In this document: piece by piece, positions 10,501 through 21,769 of the stretch
How the letters are laid out: each line of letters opens with the position of its first letter
Numbering within the stretch: the first letter of the stretch is position 1
Assembly (NCBI GenBank): GCA_947179155.2
Contig: OX359269.1
Coordinates: 29,290,017-29,354,016, forward strand
Direction: 5' to 3'
DNA: 64,000 bases
Source of the DNA: Hedera helix
Taxonomy: Eukaryota; Streptophyta; Magnoliopsida; Apiales; Araliaceae
Made by a program: the position numbers and the translations under genes
The notes under the pieces: model-generated
Databases searched by the model: none
Seen by the model: only the letters and a program-made list of their open reading frames with translations
What the model was told of the DNA's origin: nothing

Positions 10501-11437
10501 AAGACACCGAACAGATGTATCGCCTTTAATCTATTATATCGCCTTTAACCTAACATCTGTTCAACAAATATATCACATCTGTGCCCCCGACCACATATAT
10601 TCACAACAGCTTGATTCTTGATGATTAGTACAAATAACAGTGATACAAATGATGAACAGAAGAAACAGGATAAACAATAAGTATCAGGAGTTTACTTTGT
10701 GCAGATTAAAATAATGTCCAAATTGTCAACATGATGTGGAGTGAAATTTAAAAATGATATTCAAGATCCACAGTTCAGAATAACGGTTACAGTTTAATAG
10801 AAAGGTTCAGAAAATAGGAAGGTTCAGTTGAAATAATGAAGTTCAACTATTATGGAACATATAATATTTTCAGGAATTATAGAAGCAATAGTTCCATAAT
10901 AAGTTTCGATTCAGGAGTATGAAAGAAAATAATATCCCTTACCGTAGCAAGTTCAAGAGTGTAAAAAAAATGACATTTCTTACCTTAACACGTGACTGGA
11001 TATTGATTTAAATGAGATTGATCAACCTATATATTTATAATAAAATTAGTAATTACAACATGTAAACTTCAAAGTGTATGATAACTCATATATTATGAAC
11101 TATCAAAATTATATATATTTAACATAATTTTTGTAGTATAAAATACCAACTTTAAAATAGTTTTAAAAATAATATTCCAAAATAAATCTTCCAAAGAAAG
11201 CTTTTAAAAATGAATCTTCCCAAAGAAGAGTCTTCTAAAGGAAGATTTGTGAATACCGTGAAAAATAGGAATTTATAAAATTACTACTCTTTAATAAAAG
11301 ACTTACTTGAAAAATTCCTGCTCTCCTTTTGGCTTTCAAACACTCAAAATAGCCTTACTATTCTCAGAGAAAACTCATAAAATTCTTATAGAAAAATTTT
11401 ATATTTTAGGTGTGATTTTTCTATTCAGCTGAACAAT

Positions 11438-11447
11438 CTATTTATAG
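11438..11447 (-). promoter_or_regulatory. TATA-like box in nested LTR copy 1
   Basis: The minus strand reads CTATAAATAG, ~960 bp into the LTR in transcription sense. It occurs at the same offset in copies 2-4 (for example 14549-14558). This would leave ~1.85 kb of R-U5. Confidence 0.55.
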
Positions 11448-11608
11448 GAGAAAATAAGTTACTATGCATGGTAGGTGGGAGGCGTACTGCACGCCAGTGC
11501 TGAAAATTTCAGCAGCTGCGGCAGCAGCCCACGTTTCTGTTTTCTCCCAGCACATTTTCAAATTTGGTTTTCCTCAGGTGGGTCCCACAGAGGGCCCACA
11601 TGTTTTCT

Positions 11609-11699
11609 TACTATTCACGTCACTATTCACGTTACTATTTCAAATAGTAAAATTAATTTTTTTTTATTTTTTATTTATTTATTTATTTATTTATTTATT
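11609..11699. repeat. CACTATTCACGT minisatellite and (TTTA)n tract in LTR copy 1
   Basis: CACTATTCACGT-type units occur 2, 3, 3 and 2 times in LTR copies 1-4. The following TTTA run also varies in length between copies. These tracts mark the copies as distinct. Confidence 0.9.
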
Positions 11700-11759
11700 C
11701 TTCCTGTGAGTCCAACATATAAAATAATGTTACCACAATAATGTAAGAAACACGTTACA

Positions 11760-12070
11760 TATTTTTATTAATTTAATAATATAAATTATAGTGTATTTGC
11801 TACTGTGACAATTATTAGGTTCAATAATTTTAAAAACAGTGCAGCAACAATTATTGACTCAATGATATAAAATACAGTGTAATGACAATTATTGAATCAA
11901 TAATGCAAAATACTGTGTAGCAACAATAATTGAATTGATAATATAAAATATTATGCAGTGACAATTATTGATGAAATGATGCGTAACAGTTACGGTGTCA
12001 ATAATATGAGACACTGTGCAATACCGTGTGCTACTGTAGAGTACCGCATGCTACAGTAAAATACCATAAA
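11760..12070. repeat. Diverged ~55-60-bp repeats with CAATTATTG / ACTGTG words
   Basis: The words ACAATTATTG, ACAATAATTG and ACAGTGTA/ACTGTGTA return every ~55-60 bp across ~300 bp, in every copy of the nested LTR. On the minus strand this zone is upstream of the TATA-like box, so it could be a U3 regulatory repeat; that is inference. Confidence 0.55.
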
Positions 12071-12406
12071 TTACCTTATGCTACTATTCTTTTATCACCG
12101 GTATTTTAACAGTTAACACCGTTGACTATTTTTATTTAAAAAGGTTACTTCTGTCGTTTTCTATATCCGACAGATATTCCGTTGTGGGGTCCACCAATAA
12201 TTAGTTATTTCGGCGCCGTCGTACGACCCGAATATTCCCCAACAAAATGAATATTCCCCGACAAAACGAATATTGTCCGACAAAATAAAATTTGCACATA
12301 ACATCCTTAACTTTCAATTTTGTTAATTTAACCACTTACTGTTTCAGGAAAAAAAATATATGAAGAAAAATTAATTTTTATATTTCATAAAATTCGGGGT
12401 CTTACA

Positions 12407-12688
12407 ACCTCCCCTCCTTATGAAATTTCGTCCCCGAAATTGACGTACCGGGCATTTCAAAGTTATCCTCCTGATTTCCAGATGTCATACTAAACTGTGG
12501 TCACAAAATAATTGTTAGTTCAAACAAACTGACTCATCACTTCCTGTTCCTACATTCAAATCGATTCGTTAGATAACAAAATCTAATTTAGGTAGGACAC
12601 ACTAGTGACGTATTCTATTCGTCTCTCCCCTCCTAGTTCTAACCCCAGATCTCCATTAAAGACCATATCCCTAAGCTCTGATACCAAC
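12407..12688 (-). other. Internal domain 1 of the nested element (282 bp)
   Basis: The PPT, on the minus strand AAGGAGGGGAGGT, abuts the LTR at 12407-12419. The PBS, minus strand TGGTATCAGAGC, lies at 12675-12686. Between them is non-coding sequence with the 'cgtccccgaaatt' block shared with autonomous Tekay-like elements. Confidence 0.93.
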
Positions 12689-14792
12689 TGTGACGCCCCC
12701 AAATCTAGGCCCACACAGCCCAAACTTGAGTCGTCAAAAGACTACAACAAAATTATTACAACAAAGCACAACGTACAACAATACCGTGTATAATAATACA
12801 CAACTAAGTCTTCACTATTATTGCCACACTATTTTACAACACGTGAAGACTATAATATATATCCCTCGGACTCCCACTCCATTCCCCGGCTAGACCCAGC
12901 TACGTTCTCATATCCTGTTGAAAAATAATGGAACAAAAGGGTGAGCTCAAATAGCCCAGTAAGAAATATCATGACTAAGATAATGACGAATAAATTATCA
13001 TTAGCCTTCAACAGGTGAGTTCTTGATAGAATACAACAGAATACAAGGTGTATATCAAAAACTGCAGTTAAATTCTTGAACAATGTTCAGATCAATAATA
13101 GCGGCGGAATGAGCAATCTATTAGAAGAATAATGCAGATATAATGTCCACTCGGTTCTCTTTTTAGGAAAAACATAATCAACTTTTATCATCTGAAATAC
13201 CATTAGTCATGATAATATAAATTCACAGTTCCTGGTCATAATCATGCAAATCAACAGTTCATCTATGCACTACGGGCCAAAGAGAACTTTCAATATATGC
13301 CATAAAAGATACCGAACAGATGTATCGCCTTTAACCTATTACATCGCCTTTAACCTAATATCTGTTCAACAAATATATCGCATCTGTGCCCCCGGCCACA
13401 GATAGTACCAGCGGTCATGATTATACCAGATTCAGCCTTTGGTCATAATCATACCAAACAACAGTTCATCTATGCACTACGGGCCAAAGAGAACTTTCAA
13501 TATAATACCAACGGTCATGATTATACCAGATTCAGCCTTTGGTCATAATCATACCAAACAACAGTTCATCTATGTACTACGGGCCAAAGAGAACTTTCAC
13601 CACGTGCCATAAAAGACACCGAACAGATGTATCGCCTTTAATCTATTATATCGCCTTTAACCTAACATCTGTTCAACAAATATATCACATCTGTGCCCCC
13701 GACCACATATATTCACAACAGCTTGATTCTTGATGATTAGTACAAATAACAGTGATACAAATGATGAACAGAAGAAACAGGATAAACAATAAGTATCAGG
13801 AGTTTACTTTGTGCAGATTAAAATAATGTCCAAATTGTCAACATGATGTGGAGTGAAATTTAAAAATGATATTCAAGATCCACAGTTCAGAATAACGGTT
13901 ACAGTTTAATAGAAAGGTTCAGAAAATAGGAAGGTTCAGTTGAAATAATGAAGTTCAACTATTATGGAACATATAATATTTTCAGGAATTATAGAAGCAA
14001 TAGTTCCATAATAAGTTTCGATTCAGGAGTATGAAAGAAAATAATATCCCTTACCGTAGCAAGTTCAAGAGTGTAAAAAAATGACATTTCTTACCTTAAC
14101 ACGTGACTGGATATTGATTTAAATGAGATTGATCAACCTATATATTTATAATAAAATTAGTAATTACAACATGTAAACTTCAAAGTGTATGATAACTCAT
14201 ATATTATGAACTATCAAAATTATATATATTTAACATAATTTTTGTAGTATAAAATACCAACTTTAAAATAGTTTTAAAAATAATATTCCAAAATAAATCT
14301 TCCAAAGAAAGCTTTTAAAAATGAATCTTCCCAAAGAAGAGTCTTCTAAAGGACGATTTGTGAATACCGTGAAAAATAGGAATTTATAAAATTACTACTC
14401 TTTAATAAAAGACTTACTTGAAAAATTCCTGCACTCCTTTTGGCTTTCAAACACTCAAAATAGCCTTACTATTCTCAGAGAAAACTCATAAAATTCTTAT
14501 AGAAAAATTTTATATTTTAGGTGTGATTTTTCTATTCAGCTGAACAATCTATTTATAGGAGAAAATAAGTTACTATGCATGGTAGGTGGGAGGCGTACTG
14601 CACGCCAGTGCTGAAAATTTCAGCAGCTGCGGCAGCAGCCCACGTTTCTGTTTTCTCCCAGCACATTTTCAAATTTGGTTTTCCTCAGGTGGGTCCCACA
14701 GAGGGCCCACATGTTTTCTTACTATTCACGTCACTATTCACGTCACTATTCACGTTACTATTTCAAATAGTAAAATTAATTTTTTTTATTTT

Positions 14793-14823
<31 letters not shown>

Positions 14824-15532
14824 TTCTTCCTGTGAGTCCAACATATAAAATAATGTTACCACAATAATGTAAGAAACACGTTACATATTTTTATTAATTT
14901 AATAATATAAATTATAGTGTATTTGCTACTGTGACAATTATTAGGTTCAATAATTTTAAAAACAGTGCAGCAACAATTATTGACTCAATGATATAAAATA
15001 CAGTGTAATGACAATTATTGAATCAATAATGCAAAATACTGTGTAGCAACAATAATTGAATTGATAATATAAAATATTATGCAGTGACAATTATTGATGA
15101 AATGATGCGTAACAGTTACGGTGTCAATAATATGAGACACTGTGCAATACCGTGTGCTACTGTAGAGTACCGCATGCTACAGTAAAATACCATAAATTAC
15201 CTTATGCTACTATTCTTTTATCACCGGTATTTTAACAGTTAACACCGTTGACTATTTTTATTTAAAAAGGTTACTTCTGTCGTTTTCTATATCCGACAGA
15301 TATTCCGTTGTGGGGTCCACCAATAATTAGTTATTTCGGCGCCGTCGTACGACCCGAATATTCCCCAACAAAACGAATATTCCACGACAAAACGAATATT
15401 GTCCGACAAAATAAAATTTGCACATAACATCCTTAACTTTCAATTTTGTTAATTTAACCACTTACTGTTTCAGGAAAAAAAATATATGAAGAAAAATTAA
15501 TTTTTATATTTCATAAAATTCGGGGTCTTACA
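12689..15532 (-). repeat. LTR copy 2 of the nested element
   Basis: 2844 bp. It has three minisatellite units, 'CTGCACTCC', 'AAAACGAAT', the private changes 'GGACGATTT' near 14352 and 'TTCCACGAC' near 15381. Confidence 0.95.
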
Positions 15533-15814
15533 ACCTCCCCTCCTTATGAAATTTCGTCCCCGAAATTGACGTACCGGGCATTTCAAAGTTATCCTCCTGA
15601 TTTCCAGATGTCATACTAAACTGTGGTCACAAAATAATTGTTAGTTCAAACAAACTGACTCATCACTTCCTGTTCCTACATTCAAATCGATTCGTTAGAT
15701 AACAAAATCTAATTTAGGTGGGACACACTAGTGACGTATTCTATTCGTCTCTCCCCTCCTAGTTCTAACCCCAGATCTCCATTAAAGACCATATCCCTAA
15801 GCTCTGATACCAAC
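15533..15814 (-). other. Internal domain 2 of the nested element (282 bp)
   Basis: Same layout and length as internal domain 1. It differs by one visible substitution (GGTGGGACAC instead of GGTAGGACAC, near 15719). PBS at about 15801-15812. Confidence 0.93.
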
Positions 15815-17919
15815 TGTGACGCCCCCAAATCTAGGCCCACACAGCCCAAACTTGAGTCGTCAAAAGACTACAACAAAATTATTACAACAAAGCACAACGT
15901 ACAACAATACCGTGTATAATAATACACAACTAAGTCTTCACTATTATTGCCACACTATTTTACAACACGTGAAGACTATAATATATATCCCTCGGACTCC
16001 CACTCCATTTCCCGGCTAGACCCAGCTACGTTCTCATATCCTGTTGAAAAATAATGGAACAAAAGGGTGAGCTCAAATAGCCCAGTAAGAAATATCATGA
16101 CTAAGATAATGACGAATAAATTATCATTAGCCTTCAACAGGTGAGTTCTTGATAGAATACAACAGAATACAAGGTGTATATCAAAAACTGCAGTTAAATT
16201 CTTGAACAATGTTCAGATCAATAATAGCGGCGGAATGAGCAATCTATTAGAAGAATAATGCAGATATAATGTCCACTCGGTTCTCTTTTTAGGAAAAACA
16301 TAATCAACTTTTATCATCTGAAATACCATTAGTCATGATAATATAAATTCACAGTTCCTGGTCATAATCATGCAAATCAACAGTTCATCTATGCACTACG
16401 GGCCAAAGAGAACTTTCAATATATGCCATAAAAGATACCGAACAGATGTATCGCCTTTAACCTATTACATCGCCTTTAACCTAATATCTGTTCAACAAAT
16501 ATATCGCATCTGTGCCCCCGGCCACAGATAGTACCAGCGGTCATGATTATACCAGATTCAGCCTTTGGTCATAATCATACCAAACAACAGTTCATCTATG
16601 CACTACGGGCCAAAGAGAACTTTCAATATAATACCAACGGTCATGATTATACCAGATTCAGCCTTTGGTCATAATCATACCAAACAACAGTTCATCTATG
16701 TACTACGGGCCAAAGAGAACTTTCACCACGTGCCATAAAAGACACCGAACAGATGTATCGCCTTTAACCTATTATATCGCCTTTAACCTAACATCTGTTC
16801 AACAAATATATCACATCTGTGCCCCCGACCACATATATTCACAACAGCTTGATTCTTGATGATTAGTACAAATAACAGTGATACAAATGATGAACAGAAG
16901 AAACAGGATAAACAATAAGTATCAGGAGTTTACTTTGTGCAGATTAAAATAATGTCCAAATTGTCAACATGATGTGGAGTAAAATTTAAAAATGATATTC
17001 AAGATCCACAGTTCAGAATAACGGTTACAGTTTAATAGAAATGTTCAGAAAATAGGAAGGTTCAGTTGAAATAATGAAGTTCAACTATTATGGAACATAT
17101 AATATTTTCAGGAATTATAGAAGCAATAGTTCCATAATAAGTTTCGATTCAGGAGTATGAAAGAAAATAATATCCCTTACCGTAGCAAGTTCAAGAGTGT
17201 AAAAAAAATGACATTTCTTACCTTAACACGTGACTGGATATTGATTTAAATGAGATTGATCAACCTATATATTTATAATAAAATTAGTAATTACAACATG
17301 TAAACTTCAAAGTGTATGATAACTCATATATTATGAACTATCAAAATTATATATATTTAACATAATTTTTGTAGTATAAAATACCAACTTTAAAATAGTT
17401 TTAAAAATAATATTCCAAAATAAATCTTCCAAAGAAAGCTTTTAAAAATGAATCTTCCCAAAGAAGAGTCTTCTAAAGGAAGATTTGTGAATACCGTGAA
17501 AAATAGGAATTTATAAAATTACTACTCTTTAATAAAAGACTTACTTGAAAAATTCCTGCTCTCCTTTTGGCTTTCAAACACTCAAAATAGCCTTACTATT
17601 CTCAGAGAAAACTCATAAAATTCTTATAGAAAAATTTTATATTTTAGGTGTGATTTTTCTATTCAGCTGAACAATCTATTTATAGGAGAAAATAAGTTAC
17701 TATGCATGGTAGGTGGGAGGCGTACTGCACGCCAGTGCTGAAAATTTCAGCAGCTGCGGCAGCAGCCCACGTTTCTGTTTTCTCCCAGCACATTTTCAAA
17801 TTTGGTTTTCCTCAGGTGGGTCCCACAGAGGGCCCACATGTTTTCTTACTATTCACGTCACTATTCACGTCACTATTCACGTTACTATTTCAAATAGTAA
17901 AATTAATTTTTTTTATTTT

Positions 17920-17950
<31 letters not shown>

Positions 17951-18659
17951 TTCTTCCTGTGAGTCCAACATATAAAATAATGTTACCACAATAATGTAAG
18001 AAACACGTTACATATTTTTATTAATTTAATAATATAAATTATAGTGTATTTGCTACTGTGACAATTATTAGGTTCAATAATTTTAAAAACAGTGCAGCAA
18101 CAATTATTGACTCAATGATATAAAATACAGTGTAATGACAATTATTGAATCAATAATGCAAAATACTGTGTAGCAACAATAATTGAATTGATAATATAAA
18201 ATATTATGCAGTGACAATTATTGATGAAATGATGCGTAACAGTTACGGTGTCAATAATATGAGACACTGTGCAATACAGTGTGCTACTGTAGAGTACCGC
18301 ATGCTACAGTAAAATACCATAAATTACCTTATGCTACTATTCTTTTATCACCGGTATTTTAACAGTTAACACCGTTGACTATTTTTATTTAAAAAGGTTA
18401 CTTCTGTCGTTTTCTATATCCGACAGATATTCCGTTGTGGGGTCCACCAATAATTAGTTATTTCGGCGCCGTCGTACGACCCGAATATTCCCCAACAAAA
18501 TGAATATTCCCCGACAAAACGAATATTGTCCGACAAAATAAAATTTGCACATAACATCCTTAACTTTCAATTTTGTTAATTTAACCACTTACTGTTTCAG
18601 GAAAAAAAATATATGAAGAAAAATTAATTTTTATATTTCATAAAATTCGGAGTCTTACA
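15815..18659 (-). repeat. LTR copy 3 of the nested element
   Basis: 2845 bp. It has three minisatellite units, 'CTGCTCTCC' and 'AAAATGAAT' as in copy 1. Private changes include CCATTTCCCGG near 16008, AGAAATGTTCAG near 17038 and TTCGGAGTC near 18648. Confidence 0.95.
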
Positions 18660-18941
18660 ACCTCCCCTCCTTATGAAATTTCGTCCCCGAAATTGACGTA
18701 CCGGGCATTTCAAAGTTATCCTCCTGATTTCCAGATGTCATACTAAACTGTGGTCACAAAATAATTGTTAGTTCAAACAAACTGACTCATCACTTCCTGT
18801 TCCTACATTCAAATCGATTCGTTAGATAACAAAATCTAATTTAGGTAGGACACACTAGTGACGTATTCTATTCGTCTCTCCCCTCCTAGTTCTAACCCCA
18901 GATCTCCATTAAAGACCATATCCCTAAGCTCTGATACCAAC
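18660..18941 (-). other. Internal domain 3 of the nested element (282 bp)
   Basis: PPT at 18660-18672 and PBS at about 18928-18939 on the minus strand. By eye it matches internal domain 1. Confidence 0.93.
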
Positions 18942-21020
18942 TGTGACGCCCCCAAATCTAGGCCCACACAGCCCAAACTTGAGTCGTCAAAAGACTACAA
19001 CAAAATTATTACAACAAAGCACAACGTACAACAATACCGTATATAATAATACACAACTAAGTCTTCACTATTATTGCCACACTATTTTACAACACGTGAA
19101 GACTATAATATATATCCCTCGGACTCCCACTCCATTCCCCGGCTAGACCCAGCTACGTTCTCATATCCTGTTGAAAAATAATGGAACAAAAGGGTGAGCT
19201 CAAATAGCCCAGTAAGAAATATCATGACTAAGATAATGACGAATAAATTATCATTAGCCTTCAACAGGTGAGTTCTTGATAGAATACAACAGAATACAAG
19301 GTGTATATCAAAAACTGCAGTTAAATTCTTGAACAATGTTCAGATCAATAATAGCGGCGGAATGAGCAATCTATTAGAAGAATAATGCAGATATAATGTC
19401 CACTCGGTTCTCTTTTTAGGAAAAACATAATCAACTTTTATCATCTGAAATACCATTAGTCATGATAATATAAATTCACAGTTCCTGGTCATAATCATGC
19501 AAATCAACAGTTCATCTATGCACTACGGGCCAAAGAGAACTTTCAATATATGCCATAAAAGATACCGAACAGATGTATCGCCTTTAACCTATTACATCGC
19601 CTTTAACCTAATATCTGTTCAACAAATATATCGCATCTGTGCCCCCGGCCACAGATAGTACCAGCGGTCATGATTATACCAGATTCAGCCTTTGGTCATA
19701 ATCATACCAAACAACAGTTCATCTATGCACTACGGGCCAAAGAGAACTTTCAATATAATACCAACGGTCATGATTATACCAGATTCAGCCTTTGGTCATA
19801 ATCATACCAAACAACAGTTCATCTATGTACTACGGGCCAAAGAGAACTTTCACCACGTGCCATAAAAGACACCGAACAGATGTATCGCCTTTAACCTATT
19901 ATATCGCCTTTAACCTAACATCTGTTCAACAAATATATCACATCTGTGCCCCCGACCACATATATTCACAACAGCTTGATTCTTGATGATTAGTACAAAT
20001 AACAGTGATACAAATGATGAACAGAAGAAACAGGATAAACAATAAGTATCAGGAGTTTACTTTGTGCAGATTAAAATAATGTCCAAATTGTCAACATGAT
20101 GTGGAGTGAAATTTAAAAATGATATTCAAGATCCACAGTTCAGAATAACGGTTACAGTTTAATAGAAAGGTTCAGAAAATAGGAAGGTTCAGTTGAAATA
20201 ATGAAGTTCAACTATTATGGAACATATAATATTTTCAGGAATTATAGAAGCAATAGTTCCATAATAAGTTTCGATTCAGGAGTATGAAAGAAAATAATAT
20301 CCCTTACCGTAGCAAGTTCAAGAGTGTAAAAAAAATGACATTTCTTACCTTAACACGTGACTGGATATTGATTTAAATGAGATTGATCAACCTATATATT
20401 TATAATAAAATTAGTAATTACAACATGTAAACTTCAAAGTGTATGATAACTCATATATTATGAACTATCAAAATTATATATATTTAACATAATTTTTGTA
20501 GTATAAAATACCAACTTTAAAATAGTTTTAAAAATAATATTCCAAAGAAAGCTTTTAAAAACGAATCTTCCCAAAGAAGAGTCTTCTAAAGGAAGATTTG
20601 TGAATACCGTGAAAAATAGGAATTTATAAAATTACTACTCTTTAATAAAAGACTTACTTGAAAAATTCCTGCACTCCTTTTGGCTTTCAAACACTCAAAA
20701 TAGCCTTACTATTCTCAGAGAAAACTCATAAAATTCTTATAGAAAATTTTTATATTTTAGGTGTGATTTTTCTATTCAGCTGAACAATCTATTTATAGGA
20801 GAAAATAAGTTACTATGCATGGTAGGTGGGAGGCGTACTGCACGCCAGTGCTGAAAATTTCAGCAGCTGCGGCAGCAGCCCACGTTTCTGTTTTCTCCCA
20901 GCACATTTTCAAATTTGGTTTTCCTCAGGTGGGTCCCACAGAGGGCCCACATGTTTTCTTACTATTCACGTCACTATTCACGTTACTATTTCAAATAGTA
21001 AAAATAATTTTTTTTATTTT

Positions 21021-21055
<35 letters not shown>

Positions 21056-21764
21056 TTCTTCCTGTGAGTCCAACATATAAAATAATGTTACCACAATAAT
21101 GTAAGAAACACGTTACATATTTTTATTAATTTAATAATATAAATTATAGTGTATTTGCTACTGTGACAATTATTAGGTTCAATAATTTTAAAAACAGTGC
21201 AGCAACAATTATTGACTCAATGATATAAAATACAGTGTAATGACAATTATTGAATCAATAATGCAAAATACTGTGTAGCAACAATAATTGAATTGATAAT
21301 ATAAAATATTATGCAGTGACAATTATTGATGAAATGATGCGTAACAGTTACGGTGTCAATAATATGAGACACTGTGCAATACTGTGTGCTACTGTAGAGT
21401 ACCGCATGCTACAGTAAAATACCATAAATTACCTTATGCTACTATTCTTTTATCACCGGTATTTTAACAGTTAACACCGTTGACTATTTTTATTTAAAAA
21501 GGTTACTTCTGTCGTTTTCTATATCCGACAGATATTCCGTTGTGGGGTCCACCAATAATTAGTTATTTCGGCGCCGTCGTACGACCCGAATATTCCCCAA
21601 CAAAACGAATATTCCCCGACAAAACGAATATTGTCCGACAAAATAAAATTTGCACATAACATCCTTAACTTTCAATTTTGTTAATTTAACCACTTACTGT
21701 TTCAGGAAAAAAAATATATGAAGAAAAATTAATTTTTATATTTCATAAAATTCGGGGTCTTACA
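18942..21764 (-). repeat. LTR copy 4 of the nested element
   Basis: 2823 bp. It has two minisatellite units, and 'CTGCACTCC' and 'AAAACGAAT' as in copy 2. A private ~15-bp deletion after AATAATATTCCAAA near 20545 makes it the shortest copy. It ends CTTACA, followed by the TSD TAATA (21765-21769). Confidence 0.95.
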
Positions 21765-21769
21765 TAATA
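21765..21769. repeat. Right target-site duplication TAATA
   Basis: Matches 9572-9576. It shows the whole four-LTR array occupies a single 5-bp-duplicated integration site. Confidence 0.96.

Larger units (their letters stand above)
9577..12406 (-). repeat. LTR copy 1 of the nested element
   Basis: 2830 bp, TGTGACGCCC...GTCTTACA on the plus strand. It has two copies of the CACTATTCACGT minisatellite unit, 'CTGCTCTCC' near 11313 and 'AAAATGAAT' near 12245. It uniquely reads CACATTTCCTGG near 10112 where the others have CACAGTTCCTGG. Confidence 0.95.
9577..21764 (-). mobile_element. Nested non-autonomous LTR element in tandem form (4 LTRs, 3 internal domains)
   Basis: A 12,188-bp insertion bounded by the TSD TAATA. 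It is built from LTR (9577-12406), internal (12407-12688), LTR (12689-15532), internal (15533-15814), LTR (15815-18659), internal (18660-18941) and LTR (18942-21764). Unit starts are 3112, 3126 and 3127 bp apart. Each internal domain is exactly 282 bp and carries only a PBS and a PPT with short flanks. There is no gag or pol. The large LTR (~2.83 kb) around a tiny internal region is unlike classic TRIMs, whose LTRs are a few hundred bp. Its ends and PPT flank resemble those of the host chromovirus, so a Tekay-like element probably supplied its enzymes. The four-LTR state most likely arose by unequal recombination between LTRs. Confidence 0.93.

Noticed and set aside
9578..21099. Recurring small open frames (62-94 aa) in each nested LTR copy, such as MHGRWEAYC... 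and MVIIIPNN...
   Set aside because: They repeat only because the LTR repeats. They cross minisatellites and TTTA runs with length changes that alter the frame, and have low-complexity composition.
9577..21764. The 3.1-kb periodicity as a satellite or centromeric array
   Set aside because: Each period contains a PBS, a PPT and LTR ends, and the whole block sits in one 5-bp TSD. It is a multi-LTR retroelement, not a free satellite.
9577..21764. The four copies as a pure assembly artefact
   Set aside because: Each copy has private substitutions and indels (for example the ~15-bp deletion in copy 4). Copy number itself still needs long-read confirmation.
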